Shown here piece after piece: positions 7,554-16,474 of a DNA stretch of 64,000 nt. Source of the DNA: Haoranjiania flava (GTDB lineage Bacteria; Bacteroidota; Bacteroidia; Chitinophagales; Chitinophagaceae); contig NZ_JAOTPL010000006.1 in NCBI RefSeq assembly GCF_025631005.1, positions 1 to 64,000 of the forward strand, in the 5' to 3' direction. Positions within the stretch are counted from its first letter, which is position 1; every line of letters begins with the position of its first letter. The position numbers and the translations under genes are program-made. The notes beneath the pieces are model-generated. The model searched no databases. It saw only the letters and a program-made list of their open reading frames with translations, and was not told where the DNA came from.

Positions 7554-10500
7554 ATGGCAAGTGTAACCGAAATATCCTTAAAAAGGCCCTTACTGATTGT
7601 TGTAATATTCACTGTGCTGATACTGTTCGGCTCACTTTTCTATAGCCGGCTGAACTATGAACTATTACCAAAATTTGATGCAAATATTATAACCGCGCAA
7701 ACCATTTATGTGGGCGCATCTGCCGAAGAGGTTGAGAACACCATTACCAAACACATTGAAGAAATGCTTTCAACGGTAGAAGGTGTAGATAAGATCACGT
7801 CATCGAGCCAGCAGAATGTATCAAGCGTACTGCTTGAGCTCAAAAACGGTGTTGATGTAGAGAAAGCTTTGGCCGATGCACAGCGAAAGCTAGATCAGAT
7901 ATCGAGCGTGCTGCCCGAAGACAGCGACAACCCCATACTGATGAAATTCAGTACTAGCGATTTTCCAATATTGCAGATGGGCGTTTCTTCTGACCTGGAT
8001 AATGTGGCTTTGTACGACCTTATTGACAAGCAGCTTAAGCCGCAAATATCCAACGTGGAAGGGGTGGGGCAGGTGATCGTGATTGGCGGTACGGAAAGGC
8101 AGATCACTATCAATGCAGACAGGGAAAAGCTAAAAGCCTACGGCCTTACCATTGCACAACTCTCCCAGGTGGTAAATGCATCCAGCCTGTCCACACCGGC
8201 AGGGAACCTGGAAACCGAAACCAACAACTACGCCATTACATACAATGTAAAGTTCAGCAATGTGGCAGACCTTCAAAACATGGTAGTAGCTACTACACCC
8301 ACCGGCGCAAAAATATACCTGCGCGATGTGGCAGATGTGCAGGAAGGCGCTAAAAAACAGGCAGCCATCAACCATACCAACGGTACGCCTTCAATAGGCA
8401 TCATGGTAATGAAACAAACCGATGCAAACTCTGTATCTGTGAGCCATGGCGTGCAGGAAAAGTTGAAATCAATGGAGCAACTCTACAAAGCCAATAACCT
8501 GAAATTTGTGATTGCCGACGACCAATCCATTTATACGCTTGAATCGGCCAATGCGGTAATGTTTGATCTTTTCCTGGCTATTGTGATTGTGTCACTGGTA
8601 ATGCTGTTCTTCCTGCACAGTTTCAGGAGCTCTACCTTTGTGTTGGTCGCATTGCCTGCATCCATCATTCCTACTTTCATAGCCATGTATGTGTTTGGCA
8701 TGTCGCTTAACCTCATGACGCTGATGGGGCTTTCGCTGGTAGTCGGCATCCTGGTAGATGATTCTATTGTAATATTGGAAAATATTATGCGGCATATGGA
8801 GATGGGCAAAAACAAGTGGTTTGCCACGCTCGAAGGCCGTTCCGAAATTGGCTTTACGGCTGTAGCCATTACCATGGTGGATGTAGTGGTGTTCCTGCCG
8901 CTGGCGCTCTCCGGGGGCATCATCGGTTCTGTACTGCGCGAGTTTGCACTGGTGGTGGTAGTTTCCACGCTGATGAGTTTGTTTGTGTGCTTTACGCTCA
9001 CGCCGTTGCTCGCCTCCCGATTTGGAAAAATTGTGCATCTCAATCCCAAAACTTTATGGGGAAAAATGAACATTGCTTTCGAGAATTTCATTACCTACAT
9101 GAGAGATACCTACACGGCTGTTTTAAAGTGGGCGCTCAGGCATAAGCTGATGGTGTTTATTGGAGTGGTACTGTTGTTTGTTGCTGCATTTGCTTTGCCC
9201 TTTTTAGGTTTTATCGGTTTTTCATTCATGTCAAAAACAGATGATGGCAAGATGAGCGTAAAGATCGAAACTGCTTCGCAGTCATCATTATACCATACAA
9301 ACCAGGTGACCATGGAGATTGAAAAAATCCTGTTGCGGCAACCTGAAGTGGTGCACGTTTTTTCCAATATCGGCTATTCTACGGAAAGCTTTGGGGGCAA
9401 CAGCTCCAACTATGCCGAGATGACGGTACAGTTAGTGGATAAAAAAGAAAGGACGCTTTCGGTTGATGATTTCAGCGCCAGAATGCAAGACAGCGTGGCA
9501 CATATACCGGGCATCAAAACCACCATGACAGGTGTTTCGTTTGCCAACGGCGGACAGGCAGATATGCAGGTTGCAGTAAAAGGCCCCGTGCGCGACGATG
9601 TCCGGGCTGCGGCTGAAAAAGTAAAACAAATCGTGGAAAGTGTAAACGGCACCCGCTATGTAGAGTTCAGCACCAAAACCCCCAGGCCGGAAATACATGT
9701 GGAGCTCGACAGGGAAAGAATGGCGCTCTTTGGGATCAATGCAGCAGAAGTGGGCGCCGGTATGGCCAGTGGTTTCAGGGGAAATGATAAAGCTAAATAC
9801 ACTTACCAGGGCAATGAATACGATATCATGGTAAAGCTGGATGAAGCAGATACCCGCTCAGTACGGGATGTGGAAGCGCTCACGTTCAGGAATGCGCAGG
9901 GCCTGCCCATAGAAATGTCGCAGTTTGCAAAAGTGACCGAAGTGCAGGGTGAATCTATTCTTCAGCGAATGGACAGGTTGCCTTCCATGACCATCAATGC
10001 ATACACATTGGGGCGGTCTGCCGGGGAAATAGGACAGGAGATAGGCGATAAACTTGAGAACATAAAGTTGCCCGAAGGGACTTCCTGGCAGTTCGTGGGT
10101 GCACAGGAAAATATGCAGGATTCGTTCCAGAGTTTGTTCCTTGCGCTGGCCATAGCCATTTTGCTGGTTTATTTTGTAATGGTAGCCTTGTATGACAATG
10201 CCATCTATCCGTTTGTAGTATTGTTTGCTTTACCGCTCGCCTTGATAGGCGCGTTGTTTGCACTGGCTTTGACACGACAGGAGCTTACCATATTTGCCAT
10301 GATCGGTTTTATTATGTTGATGGGCCTTGTGGCCAAGAACGGTATTCTTTTGGTGGACTTTGCCAATCATCGTAAAGCCCAGGGAGAGAACCTGGTGCAG
10401 GCGCTGATAGATGCAGGCAGGGAAAGGTTCCGCCCCATCATGATGACTACGCTGGCAATGGTATTCGGTATGCTGCCGATAGCTTTGGCCTCAGGTGCAG

Positions 10501-10733
10501 GCTCGGAGTTCAAGAACGGTATGGCCTGGGTGATCATCGGTGGCTTAACCAGCTCTTTATTCCTCACATTGCTGGTAGTGCCTTGTGTATATTATATTGT
10601 TGACAGGTTGAGAACCAAGATTTTCGCAAGGCGCTTTAAAAAGCTTAGGGTAAAAGTTGCTGAGCGTCTCCAGGATCCCGAGAAACGTATAAAATATCTT
10701 TCCGCTACAGAGCGCAAGAGAAAATTTCATTAA
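7554..10733 (+). CDS. RND efflux pump permease (HAE1-like)
   Basis: 1059 residues, normal for AcrB-type pumps. Twelve membrane segments are expected, with large periplasmic loops after TM1 and TM7. The proton-relay acidic pair in TM4 is seen as GILVDDSIVILENI (Asp402-Asp403). The start MASVTEISLKRPLLIVVIFT carries the basic TM1 entry usual for the family. It is a proton antiporter exporting hydrophobic or amphiphilic compounds. It is the last gene of the tetR operon and ends at a strong terminator. The sequence is closer in character to the divergent MMPL-like Bacteroidota subgroup than to the AcrB at 39284-42499, so the two pumps are not recent duplicates. Confidence 0.93.
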   Translation: MASVTEISLKRPLLIVVIFTVLILFGSLFYSRLNYELLPKFDANIITAQTIYVGASAEEVENTITKHIEEMLSTVEGVDKITSSSQQNVSSVLLELKNGVDVEKALADAQRKLDQISSVLPEDSDNPILMKFSTSDFPILQMGVSSDLDNVALYDLIDKQLKPQISNVEGVGQVIVIGGTERQITINADREKLKAYGLTIAQLSQVVNASSLSTPAGNLETETNNYAITYNVKFSNVADLQNMVVATTPTGAKIYLRDVADVQEGAKKQAAINHTNGTPSIGIMVMKQTDANSVSVSHGVQEKLKSMEQLYKANNLKFVIADDQSIYTLESANAVMFDLFLAIVIVSLVMLFFLHSFRSSTFVLVALPASIIPTFIAMYVFGMSLNLMTLMGLSLVVGILVDDSIVILENIMRHMEMGKNKWFATLEGRSEIGFTAVAITMVDVVVFLPLALSGGIIGSVLREFALVVVVSTLMSLFVCFTLTPLLASRFGKIVHLNPKTLWGKMNIAFENFITYMRDTYTAVLKWALRHKLMVFIGVVLLFVAAFALPFLGFIGFSFMSKTDDGKMSVKIETASQSSLYHTNQVTMEIEKILLRQPEVVHVFSNIGYSTESFGGNSSNYAEMTVQLVDKKERTLSVDDFSARMQDSVAHIPGIKTTMTGVSFANGGQADMQVAVKGPVRDDVRAAAEKVKQIVESVNGTRYVEFSTKTPRPEIHVELDRERMALFGINAAEVGAGMASGFRGNDKAKYTYQGNEYDIMVKLDEADTRSVRDVEALTFRNAQGLPIEMSQFAKVTEVQGESILQRMDRLPSMTINAYTLGRSAGEIGQEIGDKLENIKLPEGTSWQFVGAQENMQDSFQSLFLALAIAILLVYFVMVALYDNAIYPFVVLFALPLALIGALFALALTRQELTIFAMIGFIMLMGLVAKNGILLVDFANHRKAQGENLVQALIDAGRERFRPIMMTTLAMVFGMLPIALASGAGSEFKNGMAWVIIGGLTSSLFLTLLVVPCVYYIVDRLRTKIFARRFKKLRVKVAERLQDPEKRIKYLSATERKRKFH

Positions 10734-10755
10734 AAAGTTTAAATGCGTTCTGTAC

Positions 10756-10797
10756 AAAAACTGCCGTAAGCCCAATCTCTTACGGCAGTTTTTTCTT
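10756..10797 (+). terminator. Intrinsic terminator of the efflux operon
   Basis: AAAACTGCCGTAAG and CTTACGGCAGTTTT form a perfect 14-bp stem with an 8-nt loop, followed by a T-rich tail. It begins 23 bp after the RND stop codon. Confidence 0.92.
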
Positions 10798-10856
10798 TTA
10801 ATGGTAAAGTACATTACAGCACAATCAGCCACTGACTCAGCAATAGCAAAAAAAAA

Positions 10857-10888
10857 TTTGCGTAGTCAAATAACTACGTTTATATTTG
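10857..10888 (+). promoter_or_regulatory. arsR promoter with operator between -33 and -7
   Basis: A -33 TTTG (10857-10860) and a perfect -7 TATATTTG (10881-10888) are 20 bp apart. The spacer holds the inverted repeat CGTAGT-N6-ACTACG (10861-10878). A dimeric ArsR-type repressor bound here would block RNA polymerase directly, so autorepression of the downstream four-gene unit is likely. The start codon is 19 bp beyond the -7 element. Confidence 0.75.
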
Positions 10889-10907
10889 TAGCCAAATAGC
10901 TTCCTAA

Positions 10908-11228
10908 ATGAATTTAAGACGAGACGTTTTTCAAGCCATTGCAGACCCTACAAGGCGCACAATACTTCTTTTAGTTGTTGCGCAATCTTTGACAGCAGGA
11001 GAAATTGCATCACACTTTGATACGGCACGGCCTACTGTTTCAAAGCATTTACAAATACTTACCGAATGCGAATTGCTTACCAAAGAGCACAATGGCAGGG
11101 AAATTTATTACCACATCAACGCAGGAAAAATGAAGGAAGTAGCAGACTTCATCGAGCCTTTCCGTAAGGTGTGGGATGAGAGGTTTAACAAACTGGAAAG
11201 GGTAATGAAAAATTATAAAAACAAATAA
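10908..11228 (+). CDS. ArsR family winged-helix repressor
   Basis: 106 residues. The winged-helix domain spans about residues 5-85, with VFQAIADPTRRTILLLV at the start, GEIASHFDTARPTVSKHLQI as the helix-turn-helix and LLTKEHNGREIYYHIN as the wing. No CxC metal-binding motif (alpha3 ELCVCDL type) is present, so it is probably not an arsenic or metal sensor. It belongs to the ArsR subgroup that in many bacteria precedes an SRPBCC/AHSA1 gene, as it does here with 2 bp between them. It probably represses its own cassette through the CGTAGT operator. Confidence 0.9.
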   Translation: MNLRRDVFQAIADPTRRTILLLVVAQSLTAGEIASHFDTARPTVSKHLQILTECELLTKEHNGREIYYHINAGKMKEVADFIEPFRKVWDERFNKLERVMKNYKNK

Positions 11229-11230
11229 AA

Positions 11231-11695
11231 ATGCAACAAAAAACAATAGTAACTGCTGAAGAAGGCAAACAAGAATTGATCATAACGAGACAATTTGATC
11301 TGCCATTGGAACTGCTCTTTAAAGCTCACCAGGATCCTGAACTTGTTGAGCAATGGATGGGAACAAAAGTTTTAAAATTAGAAAATAAAAAACACGGCAG
11401 CTACCAGTTTGAAACCTCTCACAAAGGCAATGTTGTATTCAGGGCCAATGGAACGATACACGAATTTATCCCGAATGAAATAATCATACGCACATTTGAG
11501 ATGGAAAACGCAGATATTGGTGTTCAACTGGAATTTCTGGAGTTTGAAAAATTGACAGATAACACAAGTAAATTGACTATCCAGATCATTTACAGGTCTG
11601 TTGAACACAGGGCAATACAATTAAAAATGCCTTTTGAGTACGGGATAAATAGGGCGCATAATCAATTACAGGAAACTTTATCTAACCTACAATAA
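11231..11695 (+). CDS. SRPBCC (AHSA1-like) domain protein
   Basis: 154 residues, almost entirely one START/Bet v1-like SRPBCC domain of the Aha1 C-terminal type: LIITRQFDLPLELLFKAHQDPEL near residues 17-38 (helix-grip entry), HEFIPNEIIIRTFEME in the central sheet, and the long C-terminal helix from about residue 130. Such proteins bind hydrophobic ligands in a cavity; ligand and purpose are unknown here. Pairing with ArsR is a recurrent arrangement and suggests a ligand-responsive detoxification or stress unit. Cytoplasmic; no signal peptide. Confidence 0.85.
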   Translation: MQQKTIVTAEEGKQELIITRQFDLPLELLFKAHQDPELVEQWMGTKVLKLENKKHGSYQFETSHKGNVVFRANGTIHEFIPNEIIIRTFEMENADIGVQLEFLEFEKLTDNTSKLTIQIIYRSVEHRAIQLKMPFEYGINRAHNQLQETLSNLQ

Positions 11696-11701
11696 CCGCG
11701 T

Positions 11702-12097
11702 ATGTCAACAAGAAATAAAATAATATATTGGGGTGCAACCTTATTTTTGTCATTGGGTATGCTTGCAGGCGGAATACAGCAAATGCTTCAAATCGGGGGC
11801 TATACTGAAATCGTAACACGCTTGGGCTATCCACTTTATATGTTGTCTATTATCGGCATCTGGAAAATTTTGGGAGTCATCGCCATTTTATTGCCCAAAG
11901 CACCGTTGCTGAAAGAATGGGCATATGCAGGTTTTTTCTTTACCATGACGGGAGCTGCAATTTCTCATTTAGCTATGAAAGAACCATTTGTGGAAGCAGT
12001 GCCCTCTATCATACTTCTTATTGCAGTTATTGTATCCTGGTATTTCAGGCCTGTGAGCCGGAAACTGATCATCAATCCTTCATTTAATACATTCTAA
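11702..12097 (+). CDS. DoxX-like four-helix membrane protein
   Basis: 131 residues with four predicted membrane helices (about 8-27, 42-63, 72-92, 97-117). The pattern GGIQQML near residue 23, LGYPLYM and GIWKILGVIAIL fits the DoxX-like family of small integral membrane proteins. Function in Bacteroidota is not established. It follows the SRPBCC gene by 6 bp and precedes the YdeI-like gene by 13 bp, so it is part of the ArsR-controlled unit. Confidence 0.8.
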   Translation: MSTRNKIIYWGATLFLSLGMLAGGIQQMLQIGGYTEIVTRLGYPLYMLSIIGIWKILGVIAILLPKAPLLKEWAYAGFFFTMTGAAISHLAMKEPFVEAVPSIILLIAVIVSWYFRPVSRKLIINPSFNTF

Positions 12098-12110
12098 AAA
12101 ACCAGACTAT

Positions 12111-12389
12111 ATGATACAGATAGTAATCGAAGAAGGCGTAGTGCATAAGGTACCTGATGATTTAAAAGAAGTCCTGCTTTCAAAAACCGAACTTCTGGAA
12201 AAATGGAACAAATTAACACCACTCGCCCGCAACGAATGGATTTGCTGGGTAACCATAGTAAAGCAGGAAAAAACACGCAAAGAACATATCCAAAGATTGA
12301 GCAAGGAAATTATCGAAGGGAAGAAACGCCCCTGTTGCTGGCCGGGATGCCCGCACCGAAGGCCAAATGCCCAAAAATGGTTTAAGTAA
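12111..12389 (+). CDS. Small YdeI/OmpD-associated-like protein
   Basis: 92 residues. The central part (KWNKLTPLARNEWICWVTIV, then TRKEHIQRLSKEIIEGKKRP) matches the helical C-terminal motif of the YdeI/OmpD-associated family, whose members are usually described as bacteriocin-protection proteins. The end CCWPGCPHRRPN contains two close cysteines plus His, which could bind a metal. It is the last gene of the arsR cassette and converges on metF with 43 bp between stops. Role inferred only from family and context. Confidence 0.7.
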   Translation: MIQIVIEEGVVHKVPDDLKEVLLSKTELLEKWNKLTPLARNEWICWVTIVKQEKTRKEHIQRLSKEIIEGKKRPCCWPGCPHRRPNAQKWFK

Positions 12390-12432
12390 GGTATACCATT
12401 GAAAAAATTATACAGGCACGAAATCCGCAGAA

Positions 12433-13386
12433 TTAAAAAATCTGCTCTACAACCCGCCTGATCACTGAAGGTTTGCCTAATGTGTAAAAATGCAGCACAG
12501 GCACACCGTATGCTTTCAGCTCACGGCATTGCTGTACCAGCCATTCTATGCCTATTTGTTCAACGGCTGCATCATCAGCAGCGTTTTTCATTTCACGTGC
12601 CAATGCTTCAGGCAGTTGCAAATTAAATATTTTAGGAATGGTAGTTAATTGTTTCTTTTTGGTCAATGGTTTCAGGCCCGGGATTATGGGTACGGTAATG
12701 CCCATGCTCCTGCATGTTTCCACAAAATCAAAGTATTTCTGATTGTCAAAAAACATCTGTGTCATGATGTATTCCGCACCCATCTCTACTTTTGCCTTCA
12801 GGTGTTGCAGGTCGGTTTCCAGCGTGGCACATTCAAAATGCCGTTCGGGGTACCCGGCAACGCCAATGCAGAAATCTGTGTGCTCACCATCCCTGATCTC
12901 TGTATCCAGGTATTTGCCGCGGTTGAGGTCTACCACCTGTTTTACCAGTTCTACGGCATACCGGTGCCCGTCTTTATGCGGCATGAACATAGTTTCGCCT
13001 TTGGCAGCGTCGCCGCGTAAGGCCAGCACATTATTAATACCAAGGAAGTTCAGGTCTATCAATGCTTCTTCTGTCTCACCTTTTGAAAAACCGCCACAGA
13101 TCAGGTGGGGCACGGCATCTGTTTTATAGTGGTTCATAATAGCAGAACAAATTCCCACGGTGCCCGGGCGTTTGCGGGTAACTATTTTTTCAAAGTTGCC
13201 ATCTCCTTTCGCTCTTAAGAAAGTTTCGCTGCGGTGGTAGGTCACGTTGATCCAGGATGGCTTAAATTCCATGAGCGGGTCCAGGTGATCATATATGGAT
13301 TGAATATTCCTACCTTTAAGCGGTGGCAGAATTTCATAAGAGAGTAGTGTGCCTTTTGCGTACTTTAAATGTTCTGTTACTTTCAT
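12433..13386 (-). CDS. metF: 5,10-methylenetetrahydrofolate reductase
   Basis: 317 residues, full length. It reduces methylene-THF to 5-methyl-THF with a flavin cofactor, supplying methyl groups for methionine. Seen: SYEILPPLKGRN at the start in place of the usual FEFFPP, NVLALRGDAAKG near residue 115 (flavin/folate region), GVAGYPERH (canonical GxxGYPExH), GAEYIMTQMFFDNQ, and IIPGLKPLTKKKQL. All conserved blocks of the TIM barrel are present. Cytoplasmic. Stands alone on its strand, convergent with the arsR cassette and divergent from aroC. Confidence 0.95.
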   Translation of the reverse strand: MKVTEHLKYAKGTLLSYEILPPLKGRNIQSIYDHLDPLMEFKPSWINVTYHRSETFLRAKGDGNFEKIVTRKRPGTVGICSAIMNHYKTDAVPHLICGGFSKGETEEALIDLNFLGINNVLALRGDAAKGETMFMPHKDGHRYAVELVKQVVDLNRGKYLDTEIRDGEHTDFCIGVAGYPERHFECATLETDLQHLKAKVEMGAEYIMTQMFFDNQKYFDFVETCRSMGITVPIIPGLKPLTKKKQLTTIPKIFNLQLPEALAREMKNAADDAAVEQIGIEWLVQQCRELKAYGVPVLHFYTLGKPSVIRRVVEQIF

Positions 13387-13540
13387 TTGCTAAGTCTCGT
13401 TGCTTCACTGGTAAAAATAAATACACCGGTTTTCATGTATTCACCTGCCAAAAATTTCAGCGAAATTAATAAATAGATATGATATATAAAGCTTGTTGTA
13501 GTTTCCTCTATCAACACTCCGCTTCTCATTTTTATCTGAG

Positions 13541-13568
13541 CATTATCCATTATCCATTATCCATTATC
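13541..13568. repeat. Four tandem copies of a 7-bp unit CATTATC
   Basis: Exactly four adjacent CATTATC units lie 42 bp before the aroC start codon, between divergent metF and aroC. Tract length could vary by slippage and alter the aroC leader; nothing shows that it does. Confidence 0.9.
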
Positions 13569-13610
13569 AATTCTTTCATTACCTTTAAAGCGTTTTTCAA
13601 AAAAAGCATT

Positions 13611-14612
13611 ATGAATAGTTTCGGCAGAGTTTTCAGAGTTACCATTTTCGGGGAATCGCATGGCGCATGCGTAGGAGTGAGCATTGACGGCATTCCGGCA
13701 GGCCTGCATTTGACGGTTGAGGATTTCATGCCGGATATGGAGCGCAGAAAAGGTGGCAAGCAAAAAGGCACTACGCCCAGGCAGGAAGAAGACCTGCCCA
13801 TATTTAAGAGCGGTATTTTTAATGATCAAACAACGGGAGCACCCGTAACCATACTATTTGAGAATAACAACACACGCTCAGAAGATTACCGCAGGCACCG
13901 TACGCACCCGCGTCCCGGTCATGCAGATTTTGTGGCGCACGAAAAATATGGCGGCTTTGAAGATTTCCGGGGCGGCGGCCATTTCAGCGCGCGGTTAACG
14001 GCAGGTATTGTTGCTGCCGGCGTGATCGCTAAAAAATTGCTGAAAAATATTTCTATACAGGCACAGGTTGCCCGCATCTGTGGAGAAGCCGATCTTGAAA
14101 AAGGTCTGCAAAAAGCCATTGATGCAAAAGACAGTGTTGGCGGTATTGTGGAATGTATTGTTTACGGGCTTCCCGTAGGCTTGGGTGAACCATTCTTCGA
14201 CAGCGTAGAATCAGTATTGGCACACACATTATTTGCCATACCTGCCGTGAAAGGTGTTGAGTTCGGCGCCGGCTTCCGCGCAGCGGAAATGTTTGGCCTT
14301 GAACATAATGATGCTATTGAAGATGCTGCCGGTAAAACAAAAACCAATCATGCAGGCGGCATTGTTGGAGGTATTACCAACGGCAACCCAATGGTGTTCA
14401 GGCTGGCAGTAAAACCAACTTCTTCTACGCCTCAAACACAGCAGACCTGGAGCTGGCAAACCGGTACAGTCAGCGATTTTGCGGTGAAAGGCCGTCACGA
14501 TCTGTGTGTGGCATTACGCGCACCCGTCATCGTGGAGGCTATGACAGCCATTGTGCTTGCAGACTTTATGATGCTGGAAAACAGGATTGCGCGAGTTGTG
14601 AAAGATGCATAG
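13611..14612 (+). CDS. aroC: Chorismate synthase
   Basis: 333 residues from ATG 13611. An upstream in-frame ATG at 13479 would add 44 residues translated from the metF-aroC intergenic repeat tract and is rejected; the family begins at this position. It converts EPSP to chorismate using reduced FMN. Signature regions: FGESHG near residue 11, HPRPGHADF near 98-107, GGGHFSARLTAG near 122-132, NHAGGIVGGITNG near 245-258 and GRHD near 295. Cytoplasmic enzyme of the shikimate pathway. The next gene begins 51 bp downstream. Confidence 0.96.
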   Translation: MNSFGRVFRVTIFGESHGACVGVSIDGIPAGLHLTVEDFMPDMERRKGGKQKGTTPRQEEDLPIFKSGIFNDQTTGAPVTILFENNNTRSEDYRRHRTHPRPGHADFVAHEKYGGFEDFRGGGHFSARLTAGIVAAGVIAKKLLKNISIQAQVARICGEADLEKGLQKAIDAKDSVGGIVECIVYGLPVGLGEPFFDSVESVLAHTLFAIPAVKGVEFGAGFRAAEMFGLEHNDAIEDAAGKTKTNHAGGIVGGITNGNPMVFRLAVKPTSSTPQTQQTWSWQTGTVSDFAVKGRHDLCVALRAPVIVEAMTAIVLADFMMLENRIARVVKDA

Positions 14613-14663
14613 CCGCCGTGATAAGCATCCGCATATTTATAACTTTATTATTTTTAAATCAAC

Positions 14664-16400
14664 ATGAGTTACCTGAAAGCATTGTGTTTGTTGGCCTGTA
14701 GCGTTCTTATTATTTCCTGCACAACCAACAGGCATGTGGTGAAAAATTTAAATACAAACTGGCAGTTCAGCGAAAAAGGAAAGAACGGCTGGCTAAAAGC
14801 AAGCGTACCCGGAACCATTCATACAGATCTGCTGGCGCATAACCTGATCCCTGAACCTTTTTACCGGTCCAGCGAAGATTCGGTGCAATGGGTTTCCCAG
14901 AAAGACTGGGCATATAAAACCGATTTTAAAGCAGACAAAAGTATATTGCTGCGCGACAGCGTTGAGCTGGTCTTTAACGGGCTCGATACTTATGCAGATG
15001 TTTTTGTCAACGGCAGGCATGTACTCTCTGCCAACAATATGTTCCGCACCTGGCACGTTCCTGTAAAACATTTGCTCAGGCAAAACAACGAATTGCTGAT
15101 TATTTTCAGGAGCGCGGAGAAATATGTAGACTCGGCCGCAAAAGCTGCATTGCCATATGTAAGGCCCAGCGAAAACAACCGGCATTACGCGCGCAAAGCT
15201 CAATACAATTTCTGGTGGGATTGGGCGCCTAAGATGATCACCAGCGGCATCTGGAAAGACATACAATTAAATGCTTACAATGGCCCTAACCCTTTGCGCA
15301 TCTACGCTCCGTCAGCTGAAAACAAGGTAAGGCTTGTACAGGAAAAAGATTCTATCGGTGAGTCTTTTTATTTTACAGTGGATGGCAAGCCTACTTACAT
15401 GAAAGGCGCCAACTGGGTTCCGGGTGATGTATTTCTGCCAAGAATGACGCGGGAGCGCTACCGCGATCTGCTGGTATCAGCCAAAGATGCTGGCTTTAAT
15501 ATGCTGCGGGTATGGGGCGGCGGCATTTATGAAAGCGATCATTTCTATGAACTCTGCGATTCGCTGAACATCTACGTTTGGCAGGATATGATGTTTGCAG
15601 GGGCTATCTACCCGTCTGCAGACAGGGGCTTTTTAGAAAATGTACGCGCCGAGATCCGCGATAATGTTTTGCGCCTGCGCAAATACAAATGCATCGTTTT
15701 GTGGTGCGGCAACAATGAGATCAAAGAAGCATTTTACAACTGGGGATGGCACAGGCAATTTAAGATCAGCAAACAGGATTCTGTAAAGCTGTATAATGAA
15801 TACGTAACACTTTTTGAAAAAGTAATTCCTGAAGAAATAGCCAGGTACGATTCGCGGCAGTATATTCCTACCTCACCGCTGCATTTTGGTTACGGGCACC
15901 CTGAAAGCCTTACTCACGGCGACACACACAACTGGTGGGTATGGGTAATGGGTAAGCCCATTGAATTTTATAAACAGACTGTACCGCGCTTTGCCAGCGA
16001 GTTTGGCATGCAGGCTTTCCCCAATTGGGAAACAGTGGAAAAGTTTACCAGCGAAGAAGACAGAAACTTTCAAATGCCTGCTGACCTGATCATACAGAAC
16101 CCGGCGATCCGCAGCCATGAAAAACATATAAGAGGCTTTGAAAACCTAGCTCTATACCTGAAGCAAAACGGTTTTCAGCCGAAAACATTCAGAGAATATA
16201 TTGAAAATACCCAGGAAGTGCAAAGCCGCGCACTAGAAACAGCCATTAAAACCCAGATGAATTCCAACGGCAGGTGCATGGGTACGCTGTTCTGGCAGTT
16301 CAATGATTGCTGGCCTGTAGCAAGCTGGAGTGTTATTGATTATTACGGAAATAAAAAGAAAGCCTATTACACTGTAAAAAAGTTATTTTCAGCGAAGTAA
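14664..16400 (+). CDS. Shortened GH2 beta-mannosidase-like lipoprotein
   Basis: 578 residues, against roughly 800-860 for characterised GH2 beta-mannosidases. The N-terminus is a lipoprotein signal with lipobox IISC (Cys19). Residues 30-205 match the sugar-binding domain (SVPGTIHTDLLAHNLIP; WWDWAPKMITSGIWK). The catalytic barrel spans about 240-575, with the acid/base Glu352 in LWCGNNE and the nucleophile-type Glu446 in FASEFGMQ. Between them the usual Ig-like second domain of about 110 residues is reduced to about 35, and the C-terminal domains are absent. The reading frame is open throughout, so the shortening is in frame. Likely cleaves beta-mannosides at the envelope if still active. Confidence 0.82.
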   Translation: MSYLKALCLLACSVLIISCTTNRHVVKNLNTNWQFSEKGKNGWLKASVPGTIHTDLLAHNLIPEPFYRSSEDSVQWVSQKDWAYKTDFKADKSILLRDSVELVFNGLDTYADVFVNGRHVLSANNMFRTWHVPVKHLLRQNNELLIIFRSAEKYVDSAAKAALPYVRPSENNRHYARKAQYNFWWDWAPKMITSGIWKDIQLNAYNGPNPLRIYAPSAENKVRLVQEKDSIGESFYFTVDGKPTYMKGANWVPGDVFLPRMTRERYRDLLVSAKDAGFNMLRVWGGGIYESDHFYELCDSLNIYVWQDMMFAGAIYPSADRGFLENVRAEIRDNVLRLRKYKCIVLWCGNNEIKEAFYNWGWHRQFKISKQDSVKLYNEYVTLFEKVIPEEIARYDSRQYIPTSPLHFGYGHPESLTHGDTHNWWVWVMGKPIEFYKQTVPRFASEFGMQAFPNWETVEKFTSEEDRNFQMPADLIIQNPAIRSHEKHIRGFENLALYLKQNGFQPKTFREYIENTQEVQSRALETAIKTQMNSNGRCMGTLFWQFNDCWPVASWSVIDYYGNKKKAYYTVKKLFSAK

Positions 16401-16474
16401 TTATAATTATTACTTATTAATTTTTTATTAGCATTCAGTGAAGTATTTTCGTAGTTAATGACCGAATCTCTATT

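Noticed and set aside
13479..13610. N-terminal extension of AroC
   Set aside because: The 44 codons cover the CATTATC tract and intergenic sequence, and the family starts at 13611.
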